A stretch of DNA of 64,000 bases from JALZMG01 sp963844175 (GCA_963844175.1 CAWJNE010000024.1:97602-161601), one strand, 5' to 3'. Shown: positions 55,233-63,699, numbered from the stretch's first letter. The notes: generated by a model not told the origin, from the letters alone. Numbers and translations: made by a program.

Positions 55233-56248
55233 CGATCACGGCGCCCGTCGACCTGAGCGCCGCGCTCGACCGGGACCGCTCGGTCGTGCACGCCCACATC
55301 GACGACGTGCTCGGCGCGGCGCAGCCCCGCGACCTGTACGAGATTGCCGCCGAGTACCCGTCCCGGCCGGGCAAGGGAGTGCGCTCGGCGATCTGTCTCG
55401 CCAGCTGCCGGGCCTTTGGCGGGACGACCGACGACGCGCTCGAGGTGGCCACCGCCATCGAGCTGCTGCACAACGCGTTCCTCGTCCTCGACGACGTTCA
55501 GGACGAGTCGGAGCGCCGCCGCGGCTTGCCGACGCTGCACGCCGAGTACGGGGTGCGCACAGCCATCAGTGCGGCCAGCGCGTTGATCAGCCTGGCGATG
55601 GAACGCGTGTTGGCCGCCGGCGGGACGTTCCCGCAGCTCGCGGCGCCGATCCTCGCCGAGTTCGTCCACCTCCTGCGGCGCAGCCACGAGGGTCAGTGGG
55701 CCGAGATCTCGTGGGCTCGCGACCGGCGCGACGACGTGACCGAGGCCGACTACCTGACGATGGTGCAGGACAAGACCTGTTGGTACACGACGATCCATCC
55801 CCTGCGCCTCGGCGCCCTGATCGGCTCGCGCGGTCAGGCCGACCTCAATGCGCTGGTCGGCTTCGGCTTCTACGTCGGCGCCTTGTTCCAGACGTGCGAC
55901 GATCGGGCCAACCTGCTGAGCGATCCGACGGCGTACGGCAAGGATCTGGGTGCCGACCTCGCCGAGGGCAAGCGCACCCTTCCGATCATCGATCTCCTCG
56001 CGTCGGCCAGCCCGACCGACCGCCGGCGGGTGCTCGACACGCTCGGGCCCGGCGACGATCGCAAGGCCCAACTCGTTGCCGTCACCGAGCTGCTCGACCG
56101 GTACGGCTGCGTCGAGCACACCGATCGATTCGCCGACGCGCTCTCGGGCCTCGCCCTGACCACGTTCTCGGACGCGTTCGCCACAGCTCGTCCCGGTCCG
56201 GACCTGGACTTCCTGCGCGGCCTCGTCCTGCTCGTGCGCAGTTCCTGA
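55229..56248 (+). CDS. Polyprenyl (geranylgeranyl-type) diphosphate synthase
   Basis: 339 residues of the trans-prenyltransferase family. The first Asp-rich motif is DDVQD at about residues 88-92. The second is DDRAN (224-228), with Asn in place of the usual last Asp. GKGVRSAI and a DLAEGKRTLP segment are also present. It condenses isopentenyl diphosphate with allylic diphosphates; the residues before DDVQD (LHNAFLVL) suggest C20 or longer, but this is uncertain. Start GTG 55229 overlaps the upstream stop (GTGA). It ends 9 bp from the convergent sugar transferase gene. Confidence 0.9.
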   Translation: MTITAPVDLSAALDRDRSVVHAHIDDVLGAAQPRDLYEIAAEYPSRPGKGVRSAICLASCRAFGGTTDDALEVATAIELLHNAFLVLDDVQDESERRRGLPTLHAEYGVRTAISAASALISLAMERVLAAGGTFPQLAAPILAEFVHLLRRSHEGQWAEISWARDRRDDVTEADYLTMVQDKTCWYTTIHPLRLGALIGSRGQADLNALVGFGFYVGALFQTCDDRANLLSDPTAYGKDLGADLAEGKRTLPIIDLLASASPTDRRRVLDTLGPGDDRKAQLVAVTELLDRYGCVEHTDRFADALSGLALTTFSDAFATARPGPDLDFLRGLVLLVRSS

Positions 56249-56257
56249 GGGGTTTCG

Positions 56258-56920
56258 TCACCCGGTTGGCCGGCGACCGGCGGGCCATCCCGCACCGGCG
56301 GGGTCGTGGCGGGCCAGCGGCGGGCGGCCCGGCCGGGCGCCGAGCATGGCGGTCAGGGTGCGCCACAGGATCGCCGCGTCGGTGACCGGGCCGAGGCGGT
56401 CGACGTACTCGTCGTCGAGCGCCATCTGGCGGTGCTTGTCGAGGTAGCCGTGCTCGACCAGCTCGAGCTGGGCGTAGCACGTGAACCCCGGTCGCACGCT
56501 CGCCCGCCGGCCGGCGACGACTTCGGCGACGTGGGTCGGGGCGAGCGGTCGCGGGCCGACGAGCGCCATGTCCCCGCGCAGCACGTTGAGCAGCTGCGGC
56601 AGCTCGTCGAGGTGCCGCCGGCGCAGGAACCCACCGAACGGCGTCAACCGGTCGACTTCGGCGAAGGCCCGACCGACGGAGGTGGCACCGTCGGCCGTCG
56701 CACCGTCGGCGGTGCGCATGGTGCGCAGCTTGATCAGGGTGAAGTGGCGCCCGTGGAGCCCGACCCGCTCCTGGCGGAAGAAGACGGGCCGGCCGTGTGT
56801 GGCGACGGCCACCGCGCTCAGCGCGCCGACGGCCGCCAGCACCGGGAGCGCAGCGGCGGCGGCGACGCCGACGTCAGCCAGCCGTTTGACCGGCCGGTAC
56901 CAGCCGGTCCAGCGCCGCAT
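56258..56920 (-). CDS. Monotopic phosphoglycosyl transferase (bacterial sugar transferase)
   Basis: 220 residues. One N-terminal hydrophobic segment (VKRLADVGVAAAAALPVLAA) is followed by the catalytic core: FFRQERVGLHGRHFTLIKLR, RRRHLDELPQLLNVL with the Asp-Glu pair, and GDMALVGPRP. It moves a sugar phosphate from UDP-sugar to a polyprenyl phosphate at the inner membrane face, starting glycan assembly. A short ADGAT repeat lies in a loop near residue 70. The start overlaps the MurD-like gene by 47 bp. Confidence 0.9.
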   Translation of the reverse strand: MRRWTGWYRPVKRLADVGVAAAAALPVLAAVGALSAVAVATHGRPVFFRQERVGLHGRHFTLIKLRTMRTADGATADGATSVGRAFAEVDRLTPFGGFLRRRHLDELPQLLNVLRGDMALVGPRPLAPTHVAEVVAGRRASVRPGFTCYAQLELVEHGYLDKHRQMALDDEYVDRLGPVTDAAILWRTLTAMLGARPGRPPLARHDPAGAGWPAGRRPTG

Positions 56921-58271
56921 CGAACAGCTCTCCCCGTTCGTACTTGTCGATGAACAGCGTGCCGGTGCCGCAGGCCGGTGAGAAGACGACCGCCGCGTCG
57001 TCGACGGCGAGCGCCCGCTCCACGGCGTCGTCGATGCCGGCTGCTGTCGTGAACGCACACCCGGCGGCGCTGAGGGCGTCCTCGAGATGTCCAGCCATCG
57101 GCCCGGCCAGCACGACGACCGGGCCGGCGTGTGGGTTGCCGGCGACGGCGGCGGCCAGCGGGTCGAACTCGCCGGCGTGGTACCGCTGCCGGTCGCCGCC
57201 GCAGATCAGCACGAACGGCTCGTCGAGCGAGGCGACGAGCGGCGCCGTCGACGCCGGCATGCACGACGCCGCGTCGTTGATGACGGTGCGCCCATCGCGC
57301 CGGGTCATCGCCTGCCGGTAGTGGGGCAGCGTCGCGTCGAGCCCGGCCGATCGCCGGGCCACGTCGTCCGGGTCGACCCCGGTGCTCAAGGCGGCGGCCG
57401 CCGCGGCCAGGGCGTTCTGGCGGTTCGGCGCGCTCAGCCGACGGGCTCCCGGCAGCGCCGCGGTCCGCCCGCCAGGACCGGCGACGTCCGTGCCGTCGAG
57501 CGTCCATGCGCCCGTCGGTCCGTACGGGGTGCCGCGCGCGGTCAGCGGGCCGGCGTCGTCGTACGACCTCGGGATGGACTCGTGGTACAGCAGTTCCTTG
57601 CACTGGTCGGCCATCCGATACTTGGCCTGCCGGTACGCCTCGAACGAGCCGTGATCCGGCTCGTGGTTGCGGGAGATGCCGGTGACGACACCGACCTCCA
57701 CGACGCGCCGGAACCCGTCGGCGAGGTGCCGGTTGGAGGTCTCGAAGACCATCTGCTCGTCGGGCGAGGCGTCCGCCAGCCGGGTCAGGTCGAAGCAGAA
57801 CTCACGGTCGTTCCCGCACACCGTGCCGTCGACGAGCGTGGCGGCGAACCGGCTGGTCGTCGTCTTGCCGAACGACCCGGTGACGCAGATGACGGCGCCG
57901 GCGAACACGTCGAAGCAGGCGTCCGGGTAGCGGACCACGCGGTCGGCCAACGGAGCCAGTCGGTGGCGCTCGGGCCGCAGCATCAGCGAGCACGGGACGA
58001 GGATCGCCGCCGCCTGCTCGATGCCTCGCAGGTAGTCGTCGCCGGCGCGCAGCTCTGCGCACCGCCCGATCGCCCGCCACGACCGATCGACGTGCTCGGC
58101 GGGCTGGAAGCGGTGCGCCCGGAGGAACACCTCGCCGAGGTCAGCAGCCTCGTCGTGCAGCACGATCCGGTCGGCGCCGGACTCGACGAGGTACCTCACC
58201 ATCGTCGCTGTCTCCAGCCCGGCCGCACCGATGGCGTGGATCTCGCCGGCCGGCAGTTGGTCGATGCGCAC
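56874..58271 (-). CDS. MurD-like ATP-dependent ligase
   Basis: 465 residues with all three Mur-ligase domains: an N-terminal Rossmann-like part (GLETATMVRYLVESGADRIV), the ATP-binding GSFGKTTTS (near residue 155) with HEPDHGSFEAYRQAKYRM, and a C-terminal part from NRQNALAAAAAAL to SPACGTGTLFIDKYERGELF. Mur ligases join an amino acid to a carboxylate through an acyl-phosphate. It is not next to other mur genes and lies between an adenylating enzyme and a sugar transferase, so a paralogue in a special pathway is more likely than the housekeeping MurD. Confidence 0.85.
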   Translation of the reverse strand: MRIDQLPAGEIHAIGAAGLETATMVRYLVESGADRIVLHDEAADLGEVFLRAHRFQPAEHVDRSWRAIGRCAELRAGDDYLRGIEQAAAILVPCSLMLRPERHRLAPLADRVVRYPDACFDVFAGAVICVTGSFGKTTTSRFAATLVDGTVCGNDREFCFDLTRLADASPDEQMVFETSNRHLADGFRRVVEVGVVTGISRNHEPDHGSFEAYRQAKYRMADQCKELLYHESIPRSYDDAGPLTARGTPYGPTGAWTLDGTDVAGPGGRTAALPGARRLSAPNRQNALAAAAAALSTGVDPDDVARRSAGLDATLPHYRQAMTRRDGRTVINDAASCMPASTAPLVASLDEPFVLICGGDRQRYHAGEFDPLAAAVAGNPHAGPVVVLAGPMAGHLEDALSAAGCAFTTAAGIDDAVERALAVDDAAVVFSPACGTGTLFIDKYERGELFDAALDRLVPAGQTAG

Positions 58272-58277
58272 GTTCGC

Positions 58278-59546
58278 TCAGTGCGCCGGGACGAGGTCGG
58301 CGAGCCAGCGCTCGTCGAGCCCACTCGGCACGATGCGGCGCACGTCCTTGCCTCCGGGCCCCGGCGGAAGTCCCGCCCGTGCGGTGAAGTCGGCGAAGCG
58401 CTCGACGAACCGCAGGTCCGGCGGCGGGAGCAGACCGAGGGCGACCATCTGGCTGTGCAACGGGTACCGCTCGGCCAGCTCGTCGCGGAAGCCGCTCGGC
58501 TCGACGCCCTCGATCACCACCGTCAGGTCGTTGCGGGCGCTGAACACGAACCACCCTGCGCCCGGCAGCGACCCGCGGATCAGGTCGGCCAGCTCGTACG
58601 TCGAGAACAGCTCGCCGTAGTTCACGACGTCGTCGCAGCGTCCGACGATCCGGTCGAACGTGAAGCGCTCGGCGCCCCCGCACGTGGTGCGCCGCAGGCC
58701 CTCGACGACGTCGTAGGTGAAGAAGCGGATGATCGGGAACGACGTCCGCTTCAGCGAGCTGACGGCCAGGGCGCAGCGCCCCGGTCCCGGGGGTCGTACG
58801 TCGGCCGGCAACTCGTCGGCACCGACCGCCTCCGGATAGATCCCGGGCAGGAAGTGGTAGTGGAGGCACGTCGGGCAGGTGGCGGCGATGGTCCCGATCT
58901 CCGTCGACCCGTAGGTGTCGACGATCGCGTCGTCCGGGAGACCGAAGCAGTGCTGCACCCGCCGGCGCAGGGCCGGGTAGAGCACCTCGCCGTTCGTGAT
59001 GACCCGGCGCACGGGCGGGAGTGGTCGGGCGTCGGCGAGGGTCGTGACGAGCCGGTCGAGGATCGTCGGCGAGCAGTACAGGACGTCGGGGGCGAACTCG
59101 ACGACGGTGTCGTGCTGGTCGGTCAGGTTCGACAGCCCGGCGTCGTGGACCGCCATGCCGAGCCGTTCGAAGATGAGGTGTGCCGACCCGGCGTTGTGGC
59201 CCACGGCGAGGGAGATGAACCCCCGCTCGCTGCCGGCCAGCCAGTCGGCCAGCAGGTCATGCTTCTCGCCGACGTACCACTCGTCCTCCGCCGACGTCCA
59301 CGGGATCACCTTGGGATGGCCGGACGTGCCGCTCGAGCTGAACGTGCGGGCCCCCTCGACGGGTCGCTCGTGCCATGGGTCGGCGGTCCCGCGGTCCAGC
59401 AGCGGCAGCGTGCCGCGGGCGGTCTTCGTCCCCAGGAGGTCCGGGAACCACCGGCGGGCGTGGGCCAGGATCGAGGCGCGCTCGTCGGCGCGCAGCCCGC
59501 CGGCGGCGGTCGCCGGAGTCTCGAGGCGCGACAGAGCATCCGGCAC
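58278..59546 (-). CDS. Adenylate-forming ligase (phenylacetate-CoA ligase/F390 synthetase-like)
   Basis: 422 residues. AMP-binding motifs: SSSGTSGHPKVIPW (phosphate loop, near residue 70), DTYGSTEIG (near 215) and GRCDDVVNYGELF (hinge). A cysteine group CPTCLHYHF near 225 resembles a zinc site of PaaK-like enzymes. It activates a carboxylate as acyl-AMP; the acceptor may be CoA, an amine or a hydroxyl group. It is the first gene of a three-gene minus-strand operon, with a 6-bp gap to the MurD-like gene. Confidence 0.85.
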   Translation of the reverse strand: MPDALSRLETPATAAGGLRADERASILAHARRWFPDLLGTKTARGTLPLLDRGTADPWHERPVEGARTFSSSGTSGHPKVIPWTSAEDEWYVGEKHDLLADWLAGSERGFISLAVGHNAGSAHLIFERLGMAVHDAGLSNLTDQHDTVVEFAPDVLYCSPTILDRLVTTLADARPLPPVRRVITNGEVLYPALRRRVQHCFGLPDDAIVDTYGSTEIGTIAATCPTCLHYHFLPGIYPEAVGADELPADVRPPGPGRCALAVSSLKRTSFPIIRFFTYDVVEGLRRTTCGGAERFTFDRIVGRCDDVVNYGELFSTYELADLIRGSLPGAGWFVFSARNDLTVVIEGVEPSGFRDELAERYPLHSQMVALGLLPPPDLRFVERFADFTARAGLPPGPGGKDVRRIVPSGLDERWLADLVPAH

Positions 59547-59594
59547 GACGGGTGATCTTCGCCTCCACCCGGTCGCGATGTCAACGCGCCCGGT

Positions 59595-60353
59595 CTAGCC
59601 GACCGGCACGGCGTACACGACGATGTTGTCGCGATAGCGCCTGATCTCGGGGTTGAAATCGCCGCCGCACGTGATCAGCACGAGCGTCTCCGGTCCCGAC
59701 GTCGCCCAGACACGGTCCACCGGCAGCGCCGTCTTCGGGTACATCGTCTGCTCGACGACCTGGTAGCGGCGGGTCGATCCGTCGGCGAGGTCGAGGCTGA
59801 TCGATGCACCAGCGTGGAGCGTGGACAGATCACGGAACGGCCCGTCGACGCCGTTCCAGGACACGTGGCCGGCGAGGACGGTCGCCCCCGCTTCGTGCGG
59901 GGCGGCGCCGAGCCGGTACCACCCGACCTCGGTCTCGTCGGGGATCTCGAGCTGCCCGTCGGGCTGCAACGCGACGGCGCGCACTGGAAACGTGATCCCG
60001 ATCGCGTCGATCGTGATCGAGGTCGGTGCGACCGCGGCCGTCGACGGGACCGGCACGGCCGGGACGGGGGCGCCGACCATCGAGCTCAACGGCGACAGCG
60101 GCGCCGTCGGCGGCGCCGTTGGAGGTGCGGGCCCCGTCGCCGGGGCGGATCCGGCGACGGGGCCCGATGTTGCGACCGGGGCGGACGGCACCACCGGGTC
60201 CGGCGTCGTGGGGACGACCGGCGCAGCCGATGAGGACGGGGAGGGATCCGCCCCATGGCCGCTCGCAACGCTCAAGGACACGGCGGCGACCCCGGCGGCC
60301 AGACCGGCGCCGGCCAGGAGGCCGACGCCGGTCCAGGTCCACTTCGAGGCCAC
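59595..60353 (-). CDS. Sortase (actinobacterial class E/F type)
   Basis: 252 residues. One N-terminal membrane anchor (WTGVGLLAGAGLAAGVAAVS) and a Pro/Ala/Thr-rich spacer of about 80 residues lead to the sortase barrel: AGHVSWNGVDGPF with the catalytic His, LVLITCGG with the catalytic Cys, and EIRRYRDNIVV with the Arg. It acts outside the membrane to attach surface proteins. It lies 10 bp downstream of the DUF4397 gene, its probable substrate. GTG 60353 precedes the anchor directly. Confidence 0.88.
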   Translation of the reverse strand: MASKWTWTGVGLLAGAGLAAGVAAVSLSVASGHGADPSPSSSAAPVVPTTPDPVVPSAPVATSGPVAGSAPATGPAPPTAPPTAPLSPLSSMVGAPVPAVPVPSTAAVAPTSITIDAIGITFPVRAVALQPDGQLEIPDETEVGWYRLGAAPHEAGATVLAGHVSWNGVDGPFRDLSTLHAGASISLDLADGSTRRYQVVEQTMYPKTALPVDRVWATSGPETLVLITCGGDFNPEIRRYRDNIVVYAVPVG

Positions 60354-60363
60354 GGAGGTCGTG

Positions 60364-61170
60364 TCAGGCCTTGGCCCGGCGCGTCGCCAACACGCCGGTC
60401 CCGGCGACGGCGAGCGCACCGGCGATGACGGCGAAGATCAGCGCCACGTTCGGACCGTCATCAGCGGGCAGGCTGTTGCCGGTGTTGACCATGGTCGGGC
60501 TGCCACCGAGCCCGCTGATCGTCTGCGTGTAGAACGTGAGCGACCCGGCGTCGAGACTGCCCACGGCGTAGACGATCAGGTTGCTCCCGGCCGCCAGCTC
60601 GACGGTCGGGATCGGCGCGATTGGGTCGCCACCGGCCGGCGCGACCTGGGCGCCGGCGATCTCGCCGGCCGGCAGGGCCGCCGACGCCTCATTGGGGTTG
60701 GAGAGGCCGGTGAACGGTCGGCTGCCGTCGGCGAGCACGATGTCGACCGGTGGGGCGTACGCCGTGTGGCGCACGGTCAGCCGGCCCTGGCCGGCGGGCA
60801 GTGGGGTGACGTCGTTCTGGAACGGGGTGATGGTCGGGTTGCCGTCGGCGTCGAGGTGAGCCAGCACCGTCCAGTTGCCGGAGCTGGGCACGGCGAGCTC
60901 GGCGAGGGGCCCGATCACGACGGTGTCGGTCCCGGCGGCGCGCACCTCGACGTTGCGGAGCGTCTGGCCGCCGAACGAGGAGATGTCTTGCATCGTGCCG
61001 GGCTGGAAGTTCGGCACCACGACGGCACCGTCGACGAGGACGTCGACCGGTGCGTCAGGGATGCCGTGCATCAACGAGACGGTGGCGCCGGTCTGCGCCG
61101 ACGTGGTCATCGGGAGGCTGAGAGCTGCGGTGGCGGCGGCGGCGACCGCGGCCAGGTACCTGCGCTTCAT
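60364..61170 (-). CDS. DUF4397 surface protein with sorting-like tail
   Basis: 268 residues. A Sec signal peptide (MKRRYLAAVAAAATAALSLP) precedes two DUF4397 repeats: VSLMHGIPDAPVDVLVDG and a second from LTVRHTAYAPPVDIVLADG. The C-terminus is a LPADDG sequence, a hydrophobic helix (VALIFAVIAGALAVAGTGVL) and RRAKA, the layout of a cell-wall sorting signal but without the LPxTG/LAxTG threonine. It is transcribed from a SigK-like promoter at 61183-61209 and followed by a sortase. Confidence 0.88.
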   Translation of the reverse strand: MKRRYLAAVAAAATAALSLPMTTSAQTGATVSLMHGIPDAPVDVLVDGAVVVPNFQPGTMQDISSFGGQTLRNVEVRAAGTDTVVIGPLAELAVPSSGNWTVLAHLDADGNPTITPFQNDVTPLPAGQGRLTVRHTAYAPPVDIVLADGSRPFTGLSNPNEASAALPAGEIAGAQVAPAGGDPIAPIPTVELAAGSNLIVYAVGSLDAGSLTFYTQTISGLGGSPTMVNTGNSLPADDGPNVALIFAVIAGALAVAGTGVLATRRAKA

Positions 61171-61182
61171 CGGGTGGAAACC

Positions 61183-61209
61183 TTTCGTCGTGCGGGGGCG
61201 GACGGATCA
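61183..61209 (-). promoter_or_regulatory. SigK-type promoter of DUF4397-sortase
   Basis: Minus strand: TGATCC (61204-61209), 16 nt, CGAAA (61183-61187), 12 nt before ATG 61170. Close to CCATCC-N16-CGAAT before sigK. Confidence 0.6.
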
Positions 61210-61237
61210 CCCCCGTCGCAGGTTGTACGGAGCCCAC

Positions 61238-61340
61238 GCGACGGTGGATGAGGACGCAGCCAGCTCGCGCCGCGTGATCTGGGCGCGGAGGTGCTCAGTC
61301 GTGAGAACGTGCGCGCCCAGATCGAGATCCACCGTCTCGC
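61238..61340. repeat. Nested inverted repeats, about 100 nt
   Basis: Outer arms GACGGTGGAT (61240-61249) and 61327-61336; inner arms GATCTGGGCGC (61276-61286) and 61313-61323; all perfect. It lies in the 203-bp gap between rskA and the DUF4397 gene and may be a terminator or a structured RNA. Confidence 0.8.
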
Positions 61341-61373
61341 TGGGGCTCGCCGGTGACCCGTGCCCTCTGCCCC

Positions 61374-62099
61374 CTAGAGCTCTCCGACGAGGACGGCACC
61401 AGAGGTGGACGAGACGACCCCGCCGGCTTCCTCCCGGGTGATCACCAGGGCCACGACGTCGTCCTCGGCGCTGAACGGCTCGATGCCCGGGCGGTTGCCG
61501 ATCACCCCGAGCGAGATCACGTCGTCGTCGCCGTACACGCCCCACAGCTGGTAGGTCTCGTCGGTCGGGATCTCCGGCAGCGTCGCCGCCGACAGGAACC
61601 CGACGCCGGCGGGTGTCACCACGGCGTCGGCGGTCATGGTGCCGTCCTCGGACTGCAGTTGGGTCCGGCGGCCGGCCGGGTCGGCCCATGCCTCGCCGTA
61701 CGCCATCGCAACGGCGTCACTGATCTGCGCAGGCCCGTCGTCGTCGCGCACCACCACGATCGTGACGGCGACCGCGGCGGCCGCGGCGGCCAGCGCACCG
61801 GCCACGCCGACCACCACGCCACCCGCCCACCGCCGCTTGGGTTGCGGCATCACCCTGGACAGCGCCGGGCCGGGGGCCGGCGGCGGTTCGTCGAGCGCGC
61901 CGGCGATGCGATCCCACAACCCCTCCGGCGGGCGCTCGCTGCTGAACGAGAGCATCGACGTGACCTCGCGCAGCTCCTGCACCTCGGCCCGGGCTCGCGG
62001 GTTGGCCTCCAGGTACGCCTCGACCTGGCGCCGCTCGTGCTCGTCGAGTGCGTCGAGCACGTAGGCGCCGAGCAGCTCCTCGATCGGGTCTTGGGCCAT
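61374..62099 (-). CDS. rskA: Anti-sigma-K factor RskA-type protein
   Basis: 241 residues. An N-terminal cytoplasmic anti-sigma domain (LLGAYVLDALDEHERRQVEA) is followed by one membrane helix (GVVVGVAGALAAAAAAVAVT) and an extracytoplasmic RskA domain with TYQLWGVYGDDDVISLG. It binds SigK at the membrane and releases it after regulated proteolysis. ATG 62099 overlaps the sigma stop by one base (TGATG type), so the pair is translationally coupled. Confidence 0.93.
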   Translation of the reverse strand: MAQDPIEELLGAYVLDALDEHERRQVEAYLEANPRARAEVQELREVTSMLSFSSERPPEGLWDRIAGALDEPPPAPGPALSRVMPQPKRRWAGGVVVGVAGALAAAAAAVAVTIVVVRDDDGPAQISDAVAMAYGEAWADPAGRRTQLQSEDGTMTADAVVTPAGVGFLSAATLPEIPTDETYQLWGVYGDDDVISLGVIGNRPGIEPFSAEDDVVALVITREEAGGVVSSTSGAVLVGEL

Positions 62100-62698
62100 C
62101 AGGTGCCCTCCGTCACGATGCCGGTCGCGGCGAGCTGGCGCCGGAGGCGTTGCAGCCCGCTGCGGATCCGACTCTTGATCGTGCCCTCGGGCGTGTCCAG
62201 CTGCGCAGCCACCTCGCGATACGTGAACCCCCCGTAGTACGCCAGCTCGATCGCTTGGCGTTCGTCGGGCGGCAGTGCGTTCAGGGAGTCACGAACGGAC
62301 TCGGAGGCAGCCAGGTCCCACACCTCGCGCTCGAGGTCGTAGCCGCCCTCGGCGGTGCGCCGCGCGTCGCGCTCCTCGCGCGCCCGCCGGGACGTGTCGG
62401 CGCGCAGCACGTCGACGGCTCGACCGTGGGTCTGGGTGAGGAGGTAGCTGCGCATGGTTCCGCGTTGTGGGTCGAATCGTGTCGGATCGTTCCAGAGGCG
62501 GAGGAACACCTCTTGGACGATCTCCTCGGCCACCGCCTGCTCCCGCAGCAGTCGGCGAGCGAGCCCGAACACCGCCCCGGCATGACGCCGGTACGCCTCG
62601 GCCAGGGCCTCCTGGTCGTATCGGGCGATGGCGACCGCCAAGACGCCATCTGAGACTGCCGCCAACCGATCTCGGAATCGGTCCGGCACAACGTCCAT
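62099..62698 (-). CDS. sigK: ECF RNA polymerase sigma factor, SigK type
   Basis: Up to 199 residues. Region 2 has GLARRLLREQAVAEEIVQEV; region 4 has NALPPDERQAIELAYYGGFT and PEGTIKSRIRSGLQRLR, which read the -35. The SigK assignment rests on the RskA partner and on CCATCC-N16-CGAAT (62697-62723), whose -10 overlaps the ATG at 62698. If that promoter is used, the real start is GTG 62689, 7 nt past the -10 (leaderless). It should be autoregulated. Confidence 0.92.
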   Translation of the reverse strand: MDVVPDRFRDRLAAVSDGVLAVAIARYDQEALAEAYRRHAGAVFGLARRLLREQAVAEEIVQEVFLRLWNDPTRFDPQRGTMRSYLLTQTHGRAVDVLRADTSRRAREERDARRTAEGGYDLEREVWDLAASESVRDSLNALPPDERQAIELAYYGGFTYREVAAQLDTPEGTIKSRIRSGLQRLRRQLAATGIVTEGT

Positions 62699-62723
62699 TC
62701 GTAGCCGCCGGAGACCTGGATGG
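62697..62723 (-). promoter_or_regulatory. SigK-type promoter of sigK
   Basis: Minus strand CCATCC (62718-62723), 16 nt, CGAAT (62697-62701). Matches the published mycobacterial SigK consensus as I recall it. Confidence 0.65.
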
Positions 62724-62739
62724 GACAGCCGGGACGCCG

Positions 62740-63699
62740 TCAGGTTGCGTCGGCGGCGGCGCCGTACCGGGCGACCAGTGACTCGCCGATCTGGCGCAGC
62801 TGCTCACGGACGTCGACGGGCTCGAGGACCTCGATGAGGTCGCCCCACCCGGCGAGCTGCTCGGCGAAGGACGACCTGGTCGGCGCGCCGAGCTCCACCT
62901 CGACGCGCTCGTCGTCGATGGCTCGGCGCACCTCGACCGACGCGCCGAACTGGGCCCGCAGCCCACCGACGGCCCACCGCGGCGCCCGGACGACGGCCCG
63001 GGCCGTGGTCCGCTTGGCCTCGATGGTGTCGACCACGGTCTGCCACTCGCCGGCCAGGTCGAAGTCGGCGGGACGCTCGACGGGATCATCGGTGACGGTG
63101 ACGTCGCGCACTCGGTTGACCCGGAACGTGCGCATCCCGGCGTCGGTCCCGGCCACGAGGTACCAGGCGACGCCCTTCTGCACGAGGCCCAGCGGGTGCA
63201 CCGTGCGCTCGGTCTCCGCTCGGCGGCGGTCGGCGTAGGCCAGCCGGACCTGCACACCGTCGACCACGGCCTGCTGCAGCACGTCCAGGTGCTCGGGTCG
63301 CGGCACGACGGTCCCGCCCCAGCCGGCGGGATCGAGGACGATGGCCGACGCCGCCGCCTCGGCATCGGCGCGAAACGTCTCAGGGAGCGCCTGGACGAGC
63401 TTGCGCAGCGCGGCCTTGGCCTCCGGCGTGGCCGTCGACGACGGTCCGGCGATCATGAACAGCGTGCGGGCCTCGGGTCCGGTCAGCCCACTGAGGTCCG
63501 TCCGGGCGCCCCCGATCAGGGACCACCCGCCGCCCTTGCCGGGCTGGGAGTACACCGGGATGCCGGCGATGGCCAGCGCCTCGAGGTCGCGACGCGCCGT
63601 CTTGACCGACACCTCCAGCTCGTCGGCCAGCTCGGCGGCGGTGACCCGACCCTTCGCCTGCAGCACCAGCAGGGTGGCCACCAGGCGGTCGGCTCGCAT
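62740..63699 (-). CDS. HTH-WYL domain transcriptional regulator
   Basis: 319 residues. The N-terminal DeoR-like helix-turn-helix is VTAAELADELEVSVKTARRD (residues 19-38). A middle WYL domain has VHPLGLVQKGVAWYLVAG and FRVNRVRDVTV, then a WCX-like C-terminus. WYL domains sense nucleic-acid-like or other small ligands. It is divergent from the ABC transporter gene, with a palindrome at 63719-63741 as a likely operator. sigK starts 41 bp downstream of its stop. Confidence 0.92.
   Translation of the reverse strand: MRADRLVATLLVLQAKGRVTAAELADELEVSVKTARRDLEALAIAGIPVYSQPGKGGGWSLIGGARTDLSGLTGPEARTLFMIAGPSSTATPEAKAALRKLVQALPETFRADAEAAASAIVLDPAGWGGTVVPRPEHLDVLQQAVVDGVQVRLAYADRRRAETERTVHPLGLVQKGVAWYLVAGTDAGMRTFRVNRVRDVTVTDDPVERPADFDLAGEWQTVVDTIEAKRTTARAVVRAPRWAVGGLRAQFGASVEVRRAIDDERVEVELGAPTRSSFAEQLAGWGDLIEVLEPVDVREQLRQIGESLVARYGAAADAT

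Noticed and set aside
56874..58271. Housekeeping peptidoglycan murD
   Set aside because: No other mur, fts or mra genes are adjacent, and the partners are an adenylating ligase and a sugar transferase.
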